DNA of 64,000 nucleotides from Flaviflagellibacter deserti (GCF_042652085.1 NZ_JBHSJF010000006.1:1488001-1552000), one strand, 5' to 3'. Shown: positions 52,274 through 61,218, numbered from the stretch's first letter. Numbers and translations: made by a program. The notes: generated from the sequence alone by a model not told the origin.

Positions 52274-52731
52274 CGATATTTCGCCACAATTAACCATTCA
52301 CAGCCTTGTCACTGGCCGCGAATTTCCGCGCTAAGTCGCTGTTGAATCTGGGCTGTTAAGGTTAACGGGCAGTTGCCGTGAAAAGCTCAAGGGATTCAGG
52401 TCGAACGGGCTTGTGTCACTTGACCGAATAATTGGGCCTTTGCTGCCACGGCCGGCAGGCCTACACGGAGGCACGAGCGACATCGCAAGCAGACTGCAGG
52501 AGGCGACGCAGACGCGAAGTCCGCGACGCCGCGCCAGGACGACGCCGACGATCCGGACGTCGGGACGCCCGTGGTCCAGTTTCAGGCGGAAGCTCAGGAA
52601 GAATACGAGAGCCGAGACGGCTATCAGGATGGCGCGTCCGACGAATTCTCCGAAGCATCATGTCGTTCGGACCGATCGAGTACTCAGATTCCCGGATCCG
52701 CGATGGCTCATTCGGGCCACTTCACAGAGGC
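52274..52731. other. Intergenic stretch upstream of mraZ, possible gene remnant
   Basis: No confident gene. 52424-52735 contains a frame without stop, ending TAG at 52733-52735, whose middle (52497-52655) reads like an acidic protein (DDADDPDVGTPVVQFQ) with high GC3, but it has no start codon. A second frame from a GTG at 52413 carries DIASRLQEATQTR just before. A frameshifted small gene would explain both; it is otherwise unassigned. 52274-52420 shows nothing clear and no RNase P RNA. Confidence 0.35.
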
Positions 52732-52932
52732 CTAGGGCAGTGAACTGCGCCGAACGATCTTGAGTATCAGCAACAACACGCTTGCAGCGATCAGGGCCAG
52801 ACCCAGCAGGGTCGTACCGACCGATCCGCCGTTGAAGCCGACCGCCGTAAAGGCGAGACCCGCAAAAAGCAGCAGGATCGCCAGGAGCTTTTTGAGTGCG
52901 AGAGCGCCGTATTCACCTGCTGGAGCTGCCAT
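52732..52932 (-). CDS. Small membrane protein, unknown function
   Basis: 66 residues: MAAPAGEYGALALKKLLAIL with helix LLLFAGLAFTAVGFN, a short loop GGSVGT and helix LLGLALIAASVLLLILKIV ending in a positive patch VRRSSLP. Two membrane helices in all. AGGAGGAAGG before the ATG at 52930-52932 supports this start over one 102 bases upstream. Stop overlaps the stop codon of the possible remnant to the left. Confidence 0.7.
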   Translation of the reverse strand: MAAPAGEYGALALKKLLAILLLFAGLAFTAVGFNGGSVGTTLLGLALIAASVLLLILKIVRRSSLP

Positions 52933-53183
52933 GACGCCTTCCTCCTGAGGGACTCTGACTTCACCCAGTGGTGTCGGCTTTAAGGTCGGGGAAGCGAGCG
53001 GCCTACCCTGAACCGGTCTCTTATTCATTGCCAATAAAAACGCCGGGAGGAGGATGACCTCTGGTTGCGTGTCGAACGGCCCAACGTAGCAGCTGGCGAG
53101 GTAACAAGCGCACCAGGCTTCGCCTTCGCCACGAGGGCTTGGCCCGATACCATGCTAAGCTCCATGCGAAGGGAGCAGTCGAG

Positions 53184-54530
53184 ATGATCTTATCCCTGCG
53201 CGGCCTGCTCACGATAGTGGTGCTACTGGCGTGCCACGCGGACGAGGCACATTCCCAGCAACCCACTGTTGTCCTGTTCAACAACGTCAGGGTCTTCGAC
53301 GGAAAGAGCCCCTCGCTGTCGGAGCCGGCCAATGTTCTCATCCGCGAAAACCTGATCGAAGAGATTTCGACGACGCCGATCACGGTCGATCGCTCCGCAT
53401 CCACCCGCATCATCGACGGCGATGGGCGGACGCTGATGCCCGGTCTGATTGACGTGCATTGGCACGCAATGTTCGCGCGGCCGACACCCGCGACCATGCT
53501 TACCAGCGATGTCGGCTACACGACCCTTCTGGCAGGCGCCGAGGCCACGGCCACACTCATGCGCGGCTTCACGACGGTGCGCGACATGGGCGGTCCGTCC
53601 TTCGCGCTGAAGCGCGCCATCGACGAAGGCATCCTGCCAGGTCCGCGGATCTATCCGTCCGGGGCGATGATCACCGTCACCAGCGGTCACGGCGACTTCC
53701 GTCAACTCACGGAGCTGCCGAGGGCCATAGGCGGCGCGCCGAGCCGCATCGAACAGCTCGGCGCCAGCGCAATCGCCGACAGTCCGGACGAGGTGCGTGT
53801 TCGCGTGCGCGAGCAGCTCATGCACGGCGCTTCGCAGATCAAGCTCACGGCAGGCGGCGGCGTGGCATCGCCGTTCAGCCCGCTCGAGGTTTCCACATTC
53901 ACCCAGCCCGAGCTTCAGGCTGCGGTCGAAGCCGCCGAAAACTGGGGCACCTATGTCTGTACTCACGCCTACACGGTCGTTTCGATTCAGAGGTCCATCG
54001 CAGCCGGCGTGAAATGCATCGAACATGGCCATCTGATGGACGAAGCAACGGCCAAGCTGATGGTGGAGAAGGGAATCTGGCTGAGCACGCAGCCCTTTAT
54101 CGACCTTGGCGGCGCTGCCGTGCTGGCGCCGCAGCAGCAGGCGCGGATGCGGCAGGTCATTGCCGGCACCGACAAGGTCTACGCACTCGCAAAGAAGTAC
54201 GGGATCAAGACGGCTTTCGGCACGGATGTCCTGTTCTCGAAGGAACTGGCGGAACGCCAGGGGCACGCGCTGGCTGATTTGACACGCTGGTATTCGCCGG
54301 CCGAAGCGCTGATCATGGCGACCTCGACAAACGGCGAACTGCTCGCCCTGTCCGGTCTTCGCAATCCTTATCCAGGCAAGCTCGGGGTCGTGGAGAAGGG
54401 GGCGCTCGCCGACCTGCTGCTGGTCGACGGCGATCCCCTGAAGGACATCGGTCTAGTGAAGGAGCCCGACAGGCGTTTCCTGGTCATCATGAAGGACGGG
54501 ATGATCTACAAGGAAACTCTTCCGAACTGA
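53184..54530 (+). CDS. Exported amidohydrolase (metal-dependent)
   Basis: 448 residues. N-terminal signal (MILSLRGLLTIVVLLAC) that may be a lipobox (LLAC, Cys17) or end at an AHS-Q site. Metal ligands: HxH in LIDVHWHAMF, Lys in SQIKLTAGGG, His in VCTHAYT and IEHGHLMD, Asp in FGTDVLF. C-terminal ALADLLLVDGDPLKDIG and the closing VIMKDGMIYKE are typical of imidazolonepropionase-like dipeptidase/prolidase relatives. Substrate unknown. AGGGAG precedes the ATG. Confidence 0.88.
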   Translation: MILSLRGLLTIVVLLACHADEAHSQQPTVVLFNNVRVFDGKSPSLSEPANVLIRENLIEEISTTPITVDRSASTRIIDGDGRTLMPGLIDVHWHAMFARPTPATMLTSDVGYTTLLAGAEATATLMRGFTTVRDMGGPSFALKRAIDEGILPGPRIYPSGAMITVTSGHGDFRQLTELPRAIGGAPSRIEQLGASAIADSPDEVRVRVREQLMHGASQIKLTAGGGVASPFSPLEVSTFTQPELQAAVEAAENWGTYVCTHAYTVVSIQRSIAAGVKCIEHGHLMDEATAKLMVEKGIWLSTQPFIDLGGAAVLAPQQQARMRQVIAGTDKVYALAKKYGIKTAFGTDVLFSKELAERQGHALADLTRWYSPAEALIMATSTNGELLALSGLRNPYPGKLGVVEKGALADLLLVDGDPLKDIGLVKEPDRRFLVIMKDGMIYKETLPN

Positions 54531-54575
54531 TCCGAACTGGATAGTCGTGACATCTCGCGACCGATTGACGAACAC

Positions 54576-54645
54576 AAAAGAGGCCCCGCGCGGCCGTCTG
54601 GATCTGAAGTGAGCCTTCCCGGGAACCGTGGCGAGGCCTTTTGGA
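54576..54645. terminator. Weak terminator-like inverted repeat after the amidohydrolase
   Basis: CAAAAGAGGCC near 54574 and GAGGCCTTTTGG near 54632 can pair imperfectly, giving a T tail. The arms are long apart and with bulges, so the assignment is loose. Confidence 0.3.
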
Positions 54646-54782
54646 CTGGTTACGGGTCAAGTCACACTTGCCGCCCTCCCCTCGACCATCGGCCCCAAGA
54701 ATTTGCCGAACCCTACCCGCGCTGATGCGTTCTAGGAGTACTGTCGCGTCCGAGGGATGCGGCTCCAGACCCTGGAGGGACC

Positions 54783-54998
54783 ATGATCATCTTTGCCGCC
54801 GAAGTCCCGGCGAAACGGGGCGAGAAATATTGGGCCACACGCTGCCCAAACACGGGCAAGACCCTGCTACTCGCCTCGCGCGACACCCCGCGCATGGCCT
54901 ATCGTGCCTTTCCCTGCCATCACTGTCAGGAGACGCATGACGTCTCGCTGCCGATGACATACGAGACCGTGTCTGACGGTACGGAAGAGCGGCCGTAA
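54783..54998 (+). CDS. Small CxxC protein, unknown function
   Basis: 71 residues: MIIFAAEVPAKRGEKYWATR then CPNTGKTLLLASRDTPRMAY, RAFPCHHCQETHDVSLPMTY. The CHHC pair with an upstream Cys (and nearby His) may bind metal. A leading GGAGGGACC stands ahead of the ATG. No family recognised; cytoplasmic by sequence. Convergent with carA (8 bases between). Confidence 0.65.
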   Translation: MIIFAAEVPAKRGEKYWATRCPNTGKTLLLASRDTPRMAYRAFPCHHCQETHDVSLPMTYETVSDGTEERP

Positions 54999-55005
54999 CG
55001 GCCGC

Positions 55006-56199
55006 TCAGGCCTTGGACGCGTCGATCAGATCGGCGAAGCGCTTGAACAAATAGTGGCTGTCCTGCGGACCGGGGCTGGCCTCGGGGTGATACTGCACCG
55101 AGAAGGCCGGCCGGTCGGTCAGGCGGATACCGCAGTTCGAGCCGTCGAACAGGGAGATGTGCGTCTCCTCGGCGTTCCCCGGCAGGGTTTCGCGGTCGAC
55201 GGCGAAGCCATGGTTCATCGAGGTGATCTCGACCTTTCCGGTGGTGAAGTCCTTCACCGGATGGTTCGCACCGTGATGGCCCTGATGCATCTTCTTGGTC
55301 GTCGCGCCGATGGCGAGGCCGAGAAGCTGGTGGCCGAGGCAGATGCCGAAGGTTGGCACCTTCCTGTCGAGCACTTCGCGGATCACCGGCACGGCGTATT
55401 CGCCGGTCGCGGCCGGATCGCCCGGGCCGTTCGACAGGAACACGCCGTCCGGCTTTAGCGCCATGATCTCTTCGCTCGTCGCCGTCGCCGGCACCACGAT
55501 GACATGGCAATCCTGCTCGGCCAGCATGCGCAGGATGTTGCGCTTCAGCCCGTAATCGATCGCGACGACGCGACGCTTTCCCTCGCCGATCCGGCGATAG
55601 CCGTTCTCGAAGGTCCAGCCGGCCTCGTCCCATTCGAACCTCTGGGCGGTGGTGACGCCGGGAACGAGGTCGACGCCTTCCATGCTCGGGATGCCGGCCG
55701 CCTCGCGCTTCAGCGCCTCTATGTCGAACACGCCGTCCGGATTGTGCGCGATCATCGCGTTCGGCATTCCCCGCTCGCGGATCAGCGCCGTCAGCGCCCG
55801 AGTGTCGATGCCAGTAAGGCCGACGATGTTGCGAGCTTTCAACCAGGCGTCCAGATCGCGGCTGGCGCGCCAGTTGGACGGATCTGTGATCGGAGCCGCG
55901 AGAACGGCGCCGCGGATGCCGGATGCCGAGGCCATGTTGATGGTCTCGATGTCGTCCTCGTTGGTGCCGACATTGCCGATATGCGGAAAGGTGAAGGTGA
56001 TGATCTGCCCGGAATAGGACGGATCGGTCAGGATCTCCTGATAACCAGTCATCGCCGTGTTGAAGCAGACCTCGCCGCTGGCTTGGCCTATGGCGCCTAT
56101 CCCCTGCCCTTCCAAAACGGTGCCGTCGGCCAGAACGAGTACGGCCGTGGGTTTGGGATCGGTCCAGGCGTCACCGCCTGCGGAGGGGTCCATATTCAT
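55006..56199 (-). CDS. carA: Carbamoyl-phosphate synthase small subunit
   Basis: 397 residues. Glutaminase subunit that feeds ammonia to CarB for arginine and pyrimidine synthesis. Seen: LEGQGIGAIGQASGEVCFNT, YQEILTDPSYSGQIITFTFPHIGN (in part), GIDTRALTALIRERG, the class I amidotransferase nucleophile in GICLGHQLLGLAIG and the His/Glu end in YHPEASPGPQD. ATG 56197-56199 (MNMDPSAGG). Its first codons lie in an arm of a 33-bp inverted repeat, described separately. Confidence 0.96.
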   Translation of the reverse strand: MNMDPSAGGDAWTDPKPTAVLVLADGTVLEGQGIGAIGQASGEVCFNTAMTGYQEILTDPSYSGQIITFTFPHIGNVGTNEDDIETINMASASGIRGAVLAAPITDPSNWRASRDLDAWLKARNIVGLTGIDTRALTALIRERGMPNAMIAHNPDGVFDIEALKREAAGIPSMEGVDLVPGVTTAQRFEWDEAGWTFENGYRRIGEGKRRVVAIDYGLKRNILRMLAEQDCHVIVVPATATSEEIMALKPDGVFLSNGPGDPAATGEYAVPVIREVLDRKVPTFGICLGHQLLGLAIGATTKKMHQGHHGANHPVKDFTTGKVEITSMNHGFAVDRETLPGNAEETHISLFDGSNCGIRLTDRPAFSVQYHPEASPGPQDSHYLFKRFADLIDASKA

Positions 56200-56454
56200 A
56201 ATCAATGGCCTTCTGACGCGAGGACATGTGGTTGGCTGGCAGGAGCGAGCCGGCAGCAAACCATGACGGTTTGCGACGGACCGCGACGCACCAGCCGGCC
56301 GCAGGGACCGCGCCCCTGCGGGGTGAGGCGAAAACCGCCCGGCGGCGGTGTCGGACCGCTTGTGCGATGCGACAGCATTGCCCTGCGCGATCCTCCGTGC
56401 CGGCGGACGGTTTTGGCCTCATCAGAAGGCCATTGATTATGGATATGGACCCCT
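56184..56454. repeat. 33-bp inverted repeat over the carA start, with hairpins between
   Basis: Arm 1 (56184-56216) covers the ribosome site and first codons of carA. Arm 2 (56422-56454) is its reverse complement except one base. Between them are further hairpins: GCAAACC/GGTTTGC (56256-56274), CCGCAGGG/CCCTGCGG (56299-56321), ACCGCC/GGCGGT (56334-56349) and AAAACCG/CGGTTTT (56331-56337, 56408-56414). There is no gene here. It could be a regulatory leader or a duplication. Confidence 0.8.
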
Positions 56455-56576
56455 AGGGCTTGTTCGGTCGTCATGGCTGCCTTAGGTGTCCGGTCGCGGC
56501 CGGCGGACTGGCCAGTAGCTAGAACTCGTATGCCCGCCGGTCAACACCACAAGCCCTTTTATTCGGAGCTATCCAG

Positions 56577-57026
56577 ATGCGCGAGGCGATCACCGCCGCA
56601 ATGAAAGACGCAATGAAGTCCGGCGACAAAGTTCGTGTCGGCGCGCTGCGTCTCATCAATGCCGCCTTCAAGGATCGCGATATCGAGGCGCGCGGCGCGG
56701 GCAAGGAAAAGGCGACGGACGACGAGCTCCTCGCTCTTCTCCAGAAGATGATCAAGCAGCGCGACGAGTCAGCGAAGATCTACGAAGCCAATGGCCGTGC
56801 AGAACTGGCAGCCCAGGAGCGCGCTGAGATCGCGGTGATCCAGAATTACCTGCCGAAGCAGATGGACGAGGCCGAGACCCGCGCCGCTATCCAGGGCGTG
56901 ATCGCCGAGACTGGCGCCTCGAGTGTCAAGGACATGGGCAAGGTCATGGGCGCGCTGAAGGAGAAATATGCCGGCCAGATGGATTTCGGCCGCGCCAATG
57001 GCGTGGTGAAGGACCTTCTGAGCTGA
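56577..57026 (+). CDS. GatB/YqeY domain protein
   Basis: 149 residues, matching the free-standing YqeY family: MREAITAAMKDAMKSGDK, GALRLINAAFKDRDIE, LLALLQKMIKQRDESAKIY, ELAAQERAEIAVIQNYLPKQ and GKVMGALKEKYAGQMDFGR. YqeY resembles the tRNA-binding tail of GatB; the real role is not settled. GGAG lies nine bases before ATG. Its stop abuts that of the convergent tetR gene. Confidence 0.92.
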   Translation: MREAITAAMKDAMKSGDKVRVGALRLINAAFKDRDIEARGAGKEKATDDELLALLQKMIKQRDESAKIYEANGRAELAAQERAEIAVIQNYLPKQMDEAETRAAIQGVIAETGASSVKDMGKVMGALKEKYAGQMDFGRANGVVKDLLS

Positions 57027-57638
57027 TCAGGCCCCGCTGCCCGCGATCACACCGTCCCAGCCAGCCATGATCTGACGGACGATGCGTTCCAGGTCGGCGC
57101 GTGTCGCTCCGTCGCGTGCCTGCACGGACAATCCCTGAAGAACGGTCGTCAGATAAAGCGCGACCGAATTGGTATCGGTGCCGCGAGGCAGATCTCCTTC
57201 CTCGACCGCCCGATCGAGCCTGGCCGCAAACTGCGCGATGCCCTGCTTGCGGCAATCTGCAAGGAAGTCCCTCACCTCCTCGTCCTCCGGCGTCCCGACC
57301 AAAGCCGAGAGGACGATCATGCATCCGGGCGGTAGGTCCGGATTGGTATAGGCCGCGGCATGGGTCAGCAGCATCTCTTCGACCGCCTCGCGGGCGGTCT
57401 TGCCGCCATCGAGCGCCTTCCAGGCCAGCACCCCTTCCAGTGAATTGTAGAGATTGGCCGCTTCCCGGAAGAGCTCTTCCTTGCAGCCGAACGAGGCATA
57501 GAGGCTTGGCCGGCCGATACCCATCGCTTCGGTCAGGTCGGTGAGCGAGGTCCCGGCATAGCCGCGCGTCCAGAACAGACGCATCGCTGCCTCAAGGGCC
57601 TTCTGGCGATCGAATTCCGGTGGGCGTCCGCGTGCCAT
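57027..57638 (-). CDS. TetR family transcriptional regulator
   Basis: 203 residues. HTH: KALEAAMRLFWTRGYAGTSL, DLTEAMGIGRPSLYASFGCK (TetR_N). The C-terminal part (MIVLSALVG, RKQGIAQFAARLDRAVEEGD) is the AcrR/TetR_C type common with oxidoreductases. Divergent from an SDR gene whose upstream region has a perfect palindrome. Confidence 0.92.
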   Translation of the reverse strand: MARGRPPEFDRQKALEAAMRLFWTRGYAGTSLTDLTEAMGIGRPSLYASFGCKEELFREAANLYNSLEGVLAWKALDGGKTAREAVEEMLLTHAAAYTNPDLPPGCMIVLSALVGTPEDEEVRDFLADCRKQGIAQFAARLDRAVEEGDLPRGTDTNSVALYLTTVLQGLSVQARDGATRADLERIVRQIMAGWDGVIAGSGA

Positions 57639-57695
57639 TTAATTTGTACTCATCGGTATAATATTGTTGACCCGCCGCATCGGTCGGCATACCAA

Positions 57696-57719
57696 TATAT
57701 ATACCGCTCGGTATATATA
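57696..57719. promoter_or_regulatory. TetR operator palindrome
   Basis: Arms of 11 bases with a CT centre (TATATATACCG-CT-CGGTATATATA), perfect. Another half-site CGGTATA lies at 57654-57660 on the TetR side. Typical position for a TetR regulator that represses both divergent genes. Confidence 0.7.
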
Positions 57720-57731
57720 AAGGATTATCCC

Positions 57732-58472
57732 ATGGCTCTCAGCACTAGAAGGGTTGCGTTCGTGACCGGCGGCAGCCGCGGCATCGGCGCCGCGATCGTC
57801 CGGGCGCTGGCGGAAGACGGATTCTCGGTGGCCTTCACCTATGTCCGCAACGAGACGGCGGCGAACGCGATCGCGGACGGCCTCAAGGCCGGGGGCCGGG
57901 ACGTGGTCGCCATCCAGGCCGATAGCAGCGACACGGATTCTCTCGTGCAAGCTATTGAGAAGACCATCAAAACCTTCGGCCGGCTGGACGTGCTCGTCAA
58001 CAATGCGGGCATCTTCATGACGACGCCGATCGACGAGGTGTCGGCGGCGGAGATTGACCATTCTCTGGCCGTGAATACGCGATCCGTCCTCGTCGCCTCG
58101 CAAGCCGCCGCCCGCCACATGCAGCCGGGCTCTCGCATCATCTCGATCGGATCGAACCTGGCCGAGCGCGTGCCTTTTCCCGGCCTGACCGTCTATTCGA
58201 TGACGAAAGCCGCGCTGATCGGAATGACCAAAGGACTTGCCCGCGATTACGGACCGCGCGGCATCACCGTCAATCTGGTCCAGCCGGGCTCCACCGATAC
58301 CGACATGAATCCGGCCGATGGCGAGCATGCATCGGCGCAGGCCGCGCTGACGGCGCTCGGTGGCTTCGGCGAGCCGCAGGACATCGCCGCGATGGTGGCG
58401 TTCCTTGCGGGCAACGGCGGGCGCCAGATCACCGGCGCGCTCCTCACGGTCGACGGCGGCACGAATGCATGA
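57732..58472 (+). CDS. SDR family oxidoreductase
   Basis: 246 residues, classical SDR: VTGGSRGIGAAIVRALAEDG, DVLVNNAGIF, IISIGSN with the active Ser region, YSMTKAALIG (YxxxK), and VQPGSTDTDM. C-terminal GGRQITGALLTVDGG. Substrate unknown. Paired and divergent with the TetR gene through the palindrome at 57696. Confidence 0.93.
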   Translation: MALSTRRVAFVTGGSRGIGAAIVRALAEDGFSVAFTYVRNETAANAIADGLKAGGRDVVAIQADSSDTDSLVQAIEKTIKTFGRLDVLVNNAGIFMTTPIDEVSAAEIDHSLAVNTRSVLVASQAAARHMQPGSRIISIGSNLAERVPFPGLTVYSMTKAALIGMTKGLARDYGPRGITVNLVQPGSTDTDMNPADGEHASAQAALTALGGFGEPQDIAAMVAFLAGNGGRQITGALLTVDGGTNA

Positions 58473-58601
58473 CCATGCTCGCGTGGCGTCCGGCTGAGGC
58501 GCCAGCAGGTCTTCGACCGTAACCCGCCGCTAACAGTTTTCGACAATCATCCGATAGAGATGCGCTATCAGCGGGGTGATGGCGCGTGCGGGGCTCAATC
58601 G

Positions 58602-60308
58602 ATGCGTCTTCCCAAACTGCGCCTGCGCGGCAAATCCTATCTGTTCATTGCCTGCCTGCTCGCCGTGAATACGGCGGCCATCGGCGCGATCACGCTTCAC
58701 AGCCTGCGGGGGGAATTGACCAAGCAGGCCATCGCCAGCCAGCAGCAGAACATGCGCATCGCCGCCTCGGCGGTTAAGGACGCCTTTGCCGACGCGACGG
58801 TCTCGGCCACCGGCGGTGACGTCCAGTCAGTGACGATGTCTGCCGTTCCGGAATTCGCAGAACACGACCTGATCGACAAAATCAGCGGCATCACCGGCCA
58901 GACCTCGACCCTCTTCGCCTACGATCCCGGCCATGACGATTTCATCCGCAAGAGCACGAGCGTGAAGAAGCCGGACGGCTCGCGCGCCATCGGCACGCCA
59001 CTCGGCAAGGGCGGCGAAGTCTGGCAGGCGATGAAAGCTGGCAAGACCTACCAGGGCGAGGCCAACATCCTCGGCAAGCCGTTCTTCACGAAATATGTGC
59101 CGATCAAATCCGCTTCCGGCGACGTGACCGGCATTCTTTATGTCGGCCTCAACAAAAGCGGCTTCGACGCCATGCTCTGGCAGACGGCGCTGACGATCTT
59201 CGGCTCGGCGGCTGTGGCCGGCCTTCTGCTGATCCTGCTCGCGAGCGTCGTGATCGGCCGCGGCCTCAAGCCCCTGGCCCATGTCACCGCGACCGTCGGC
59301 GAACTCGCCGACGGCAAGCTCGATGTCGCGATCCCCTACACCGCCAACGCCGACGAGGTGGGCGACATCGCCCGCGCACTCGAGACGTTCCAGACCAATG
59401 CGCTCCGGCAGCGCGATCTCGAAGATGCGGCGCGCGGCGACACCGACCGCCAGCGCATGCGTGGCGAGACCATGGCGCAGGCCGCTGGCCGTTTCGAACA
59501 GACCGTCGGACGCATCCTGCAGGCGGTCAGCAATGCGGCCGGACGCCTGCACTCGACCGCATCCGGCCTGACCGCCGTGTCCGACACCACGAAGACCCGC
59601 GTCGCTCATGCGATGGCGGCTTCGGACGAAGCGAGCCAGCATTCGACCGCCGTGACGAGCTCGGCCGAGGAAATGTCGGGCTCGGTCAACGAGATCAGCC
59701 GTCAGGTCAGCCAGTCCTCGGCAATCGTCTCGCGCGCCGTTTCGGAAGCGAGCCATTCGACCGAGCAGATCCAGAGCCTGTCCTCGGCAACCGAGGAAAT
59801 CGGCAAGGTGTTGACCTTGATCGGCGACATCGCGGCGCAAACCAATCTTCTCGCGCTCAATGCCACGATCGAGGCCGCACGGGCCGGCGAGTCCGGCAAG
59901 GGCTTTGCCGTCGTTGCTGCCGAGGTGAAGTCGCTCGCCGACCAGACCGCCCGTGCGACGGAAGAGATCGCCCGGCAGATCGAGAATATGAACCAGGTCA
60001 GCCGTAACGCCGTCGGGGCGATCGAAAGCGTGTCGCGGACGATCGGCGAGATGGATACGATCGCATCCGCCATTGCCTCGGCAATCGAGGAGCAGAGCGC
60101 GGTGACCCGCGAAATCGCCGGAGCCATCGGCGAGGCGGCGCACCAGACCGGCAGTGCCCGTTCGAGTATGGAAACCGTGCGTGAGGCTGCCGAGGACGCG
60201 GATACGGCATCTCGCGACGTCACAACGGCCGCCGAGGAACTGACCGAGCAGGCCCGGGAGATGTCGGAGGCGGTGACGCACTTCCTCAGCGAGATGCGCG
60301 CGGCCTGA
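58602..60308 (+). CDS. Methyl-accepting chemotaxis protein
   Basis: 568 residues. N-terminal membrane helix (SYLFIACLLAVNTAAIGAI), periplasmic single Cache-like sensor (about 60-185, with TSTLFAYDPGHDDFIRK and GEANILGKPFFTKYVPIKS), second helix (ALTIFGSAAVAGLLLILLASVV), HAMP (GRGLKPLAHVTATVGELADG) and a signalling domain with the hairpin tip IAAQTNLLALNATIEAARAGE. The ligand is unknown. ATG at 58602 gives the compact N-terminus; an upstream one at 58560 is possible. Confidence 0.93.
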   Translation: MRLPKLRLRGKSYLFIACLLAVNTAAIGAITLHSLRGELTKQAIASQQQNMRIAASAVKDAFADATVSATGGDVQSVTMSAVPEFAEHDLIDKISGITGQTSTLFAYDPGHDDFIRKSTSVKKPDGSRAIGTPLGKGGEVWQAMKAGKTYQGEANILGKPFFTKYVPIKSASGDVTGILYVGLNKSGFDAMLWQTALTIFGSAAVAGLLLILLASVVIGRGLKPLAHVTATVGELADGKLDVAIPYTANADEVGDIARALETFQTNALRQRDLEDAARGDTDRQRMRGETMAQAAGRFEQTVGRILQAVSNAAGRLHSTASGLTAVSDTTKTRVAHAMAASDEASQHSTAVTSSAEEMSGSVNEISRQVSQSSAIVSRAVSEASHSTEQIQSLSSATEEIGKVLTLIGDIAAQTNLLALNATIEAARAGESGKGFAVVAAEVKSLADQTARATEEIARQIENMNQVSRNAVGAIESVSRTIGEMDTIASAIASAIEEQSAVTREIAGAIGEAAHQTGSARSSMETVREAAEDADTASRDVTTAAEELTEQAREMSEAVTHFLSEMRAA

Positions 60309-60360
60309 CCGGCCTATCGTTGACCCGTCCTTAACAGGCAGCGTCGCATTCTCTGTATCC

Positions 60361-61218
60361 ATGAGTTTGCGTATCGCCTCCCGAATTGCCGCCATTGCAT
60401 TGGCGGGGCTCGTCGCTTCGTGTGGCGCGTTTGATTTCGAGCAGCGGGAGCCCTGGCGCGACGCGGCCGAACTGCAATGCCTGCGAGCAGGTGGTTTCAC
60501 CCGCTCAGCCTCTGCGGAAATGATCGGAACGATCGACGGGCCCGGCACCTGCGGACTGGAACACCCGTTCAAGGTCTCGGCGCTCGCGGACGGATCGGTG
60601 GCGGTCGAACCGGCCGCAAGGCTCGGATGCCCGGTTGCCGCGGCCCTCAATCGCTGGATGACGGAGTCGGTCCAGCCCGCGGCCTATGCCAATTTCGGGC
60701 AGCCTATCGTCGGCATCAAGAATGCGGCCTCCTATGGCTGCCGGACGCGCAACAACAAGCGCGGCGAGAAGCTCTCCGAACATTCCTTCGGCAACGCACT
60801 CGACATCCGGGCTTTCGTCCTGGCGAACGGCCGCGAGATCAGCGTGACGCGGGGCTGGAACGGCGCGCCGGACGAGCGCGCCTTCCTCCGGCAGGTGATC
60901 GGCTCCGCCTGCGGGCCATTCCGAACCGTGCTCGGACCCGGCGTCGCCTACCACGACGACCATATTCATCTGGATCTGGCGCGCCACAACAGCCGATGGA
61001 CATCATATTGCCGGCCGCGGCCGACGAACGTGCCGGCGGCGCCGCAGATGATACCGCAGCAGCCGTCCTACGACGCCTACCCGCGTGGTTATCCGCCTCA
61101 ACAGCCGGCTCTCGAGCCGTATTACTCACCTGACGTGCCGATGTCCTATGCGGACCACGATCATCTGCCGACCGGCAGCGTGCCGGACGGCTTCCTTCAC
61201 GATCCCATGGACGAATGA
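60361..61218 (+). CDS. Extensin-like lipoprotein
   Basis: 285 residues. Signal with lipobox VASC (LAGLVASCGAF), then the extensin-like C-terminal domain: CLRAGGFTRSA, GTCGLEHPFKVSA, LNRWMTESVQPAA, SYGCRTRNNKRGEKLSEHSFGNALDIRAF (in part) and YHDDHIHLD. The His/Asp pattern is shared with the LAS-type peptidase fold (D,D-carboxypeptidase-like), so a wall-lytic or binding role is possible. A Pro/Gln/Tyr tail ends the protein. Confidence 0.88.
   Translation: MSLRIASRIAAIALAGLVASCGAFDFEQREPWRDAAELQCLRAGGFTRSASAEMIGTIDGPGTCGLEHPFKVSALADGSVAVEPAARLGCPVAAALNRWMTESVQPAAYANFGQPIVGIKNAASYGCRTRNNKRGEKLSEHSFGNALDIRAFVLANGREISVTRGWNGAPDERAFLRQVIGSACGPFRTVLGPGVAYHDDHIHLDLARHNSRWTSYCRPRPTNVPAAPQMIPQQPSYDAYPRGYPPQQPALEPYYSPDVPMSYADHDHLPTGSVPDGFLHDPMDE

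Noticed and set aside
52286..52360. CtrA half-sites (TTAACCAT, TTAAGGTTAAC) before mraZ
   Set aside because: Spacing does not fit the full consensus, and single half-sites arise often.
52274..52430. RNase P RNA upstream of mraZ
   Set aside because: I looked for the conserved GAGGAAAGTCC-type core and did not find it.
55504..56436. 310-codon open frame on the plus strand opposite carA
   Set aside because: Shadow of carA and of its leader; no ribosome site and no family pattern.
56184..56454. Miniature transposon (MITE) explanation for the carA inverted repeat
   Set aside because: No target-site duplication is visible at the ends, and one arm is part of the carA coding start.
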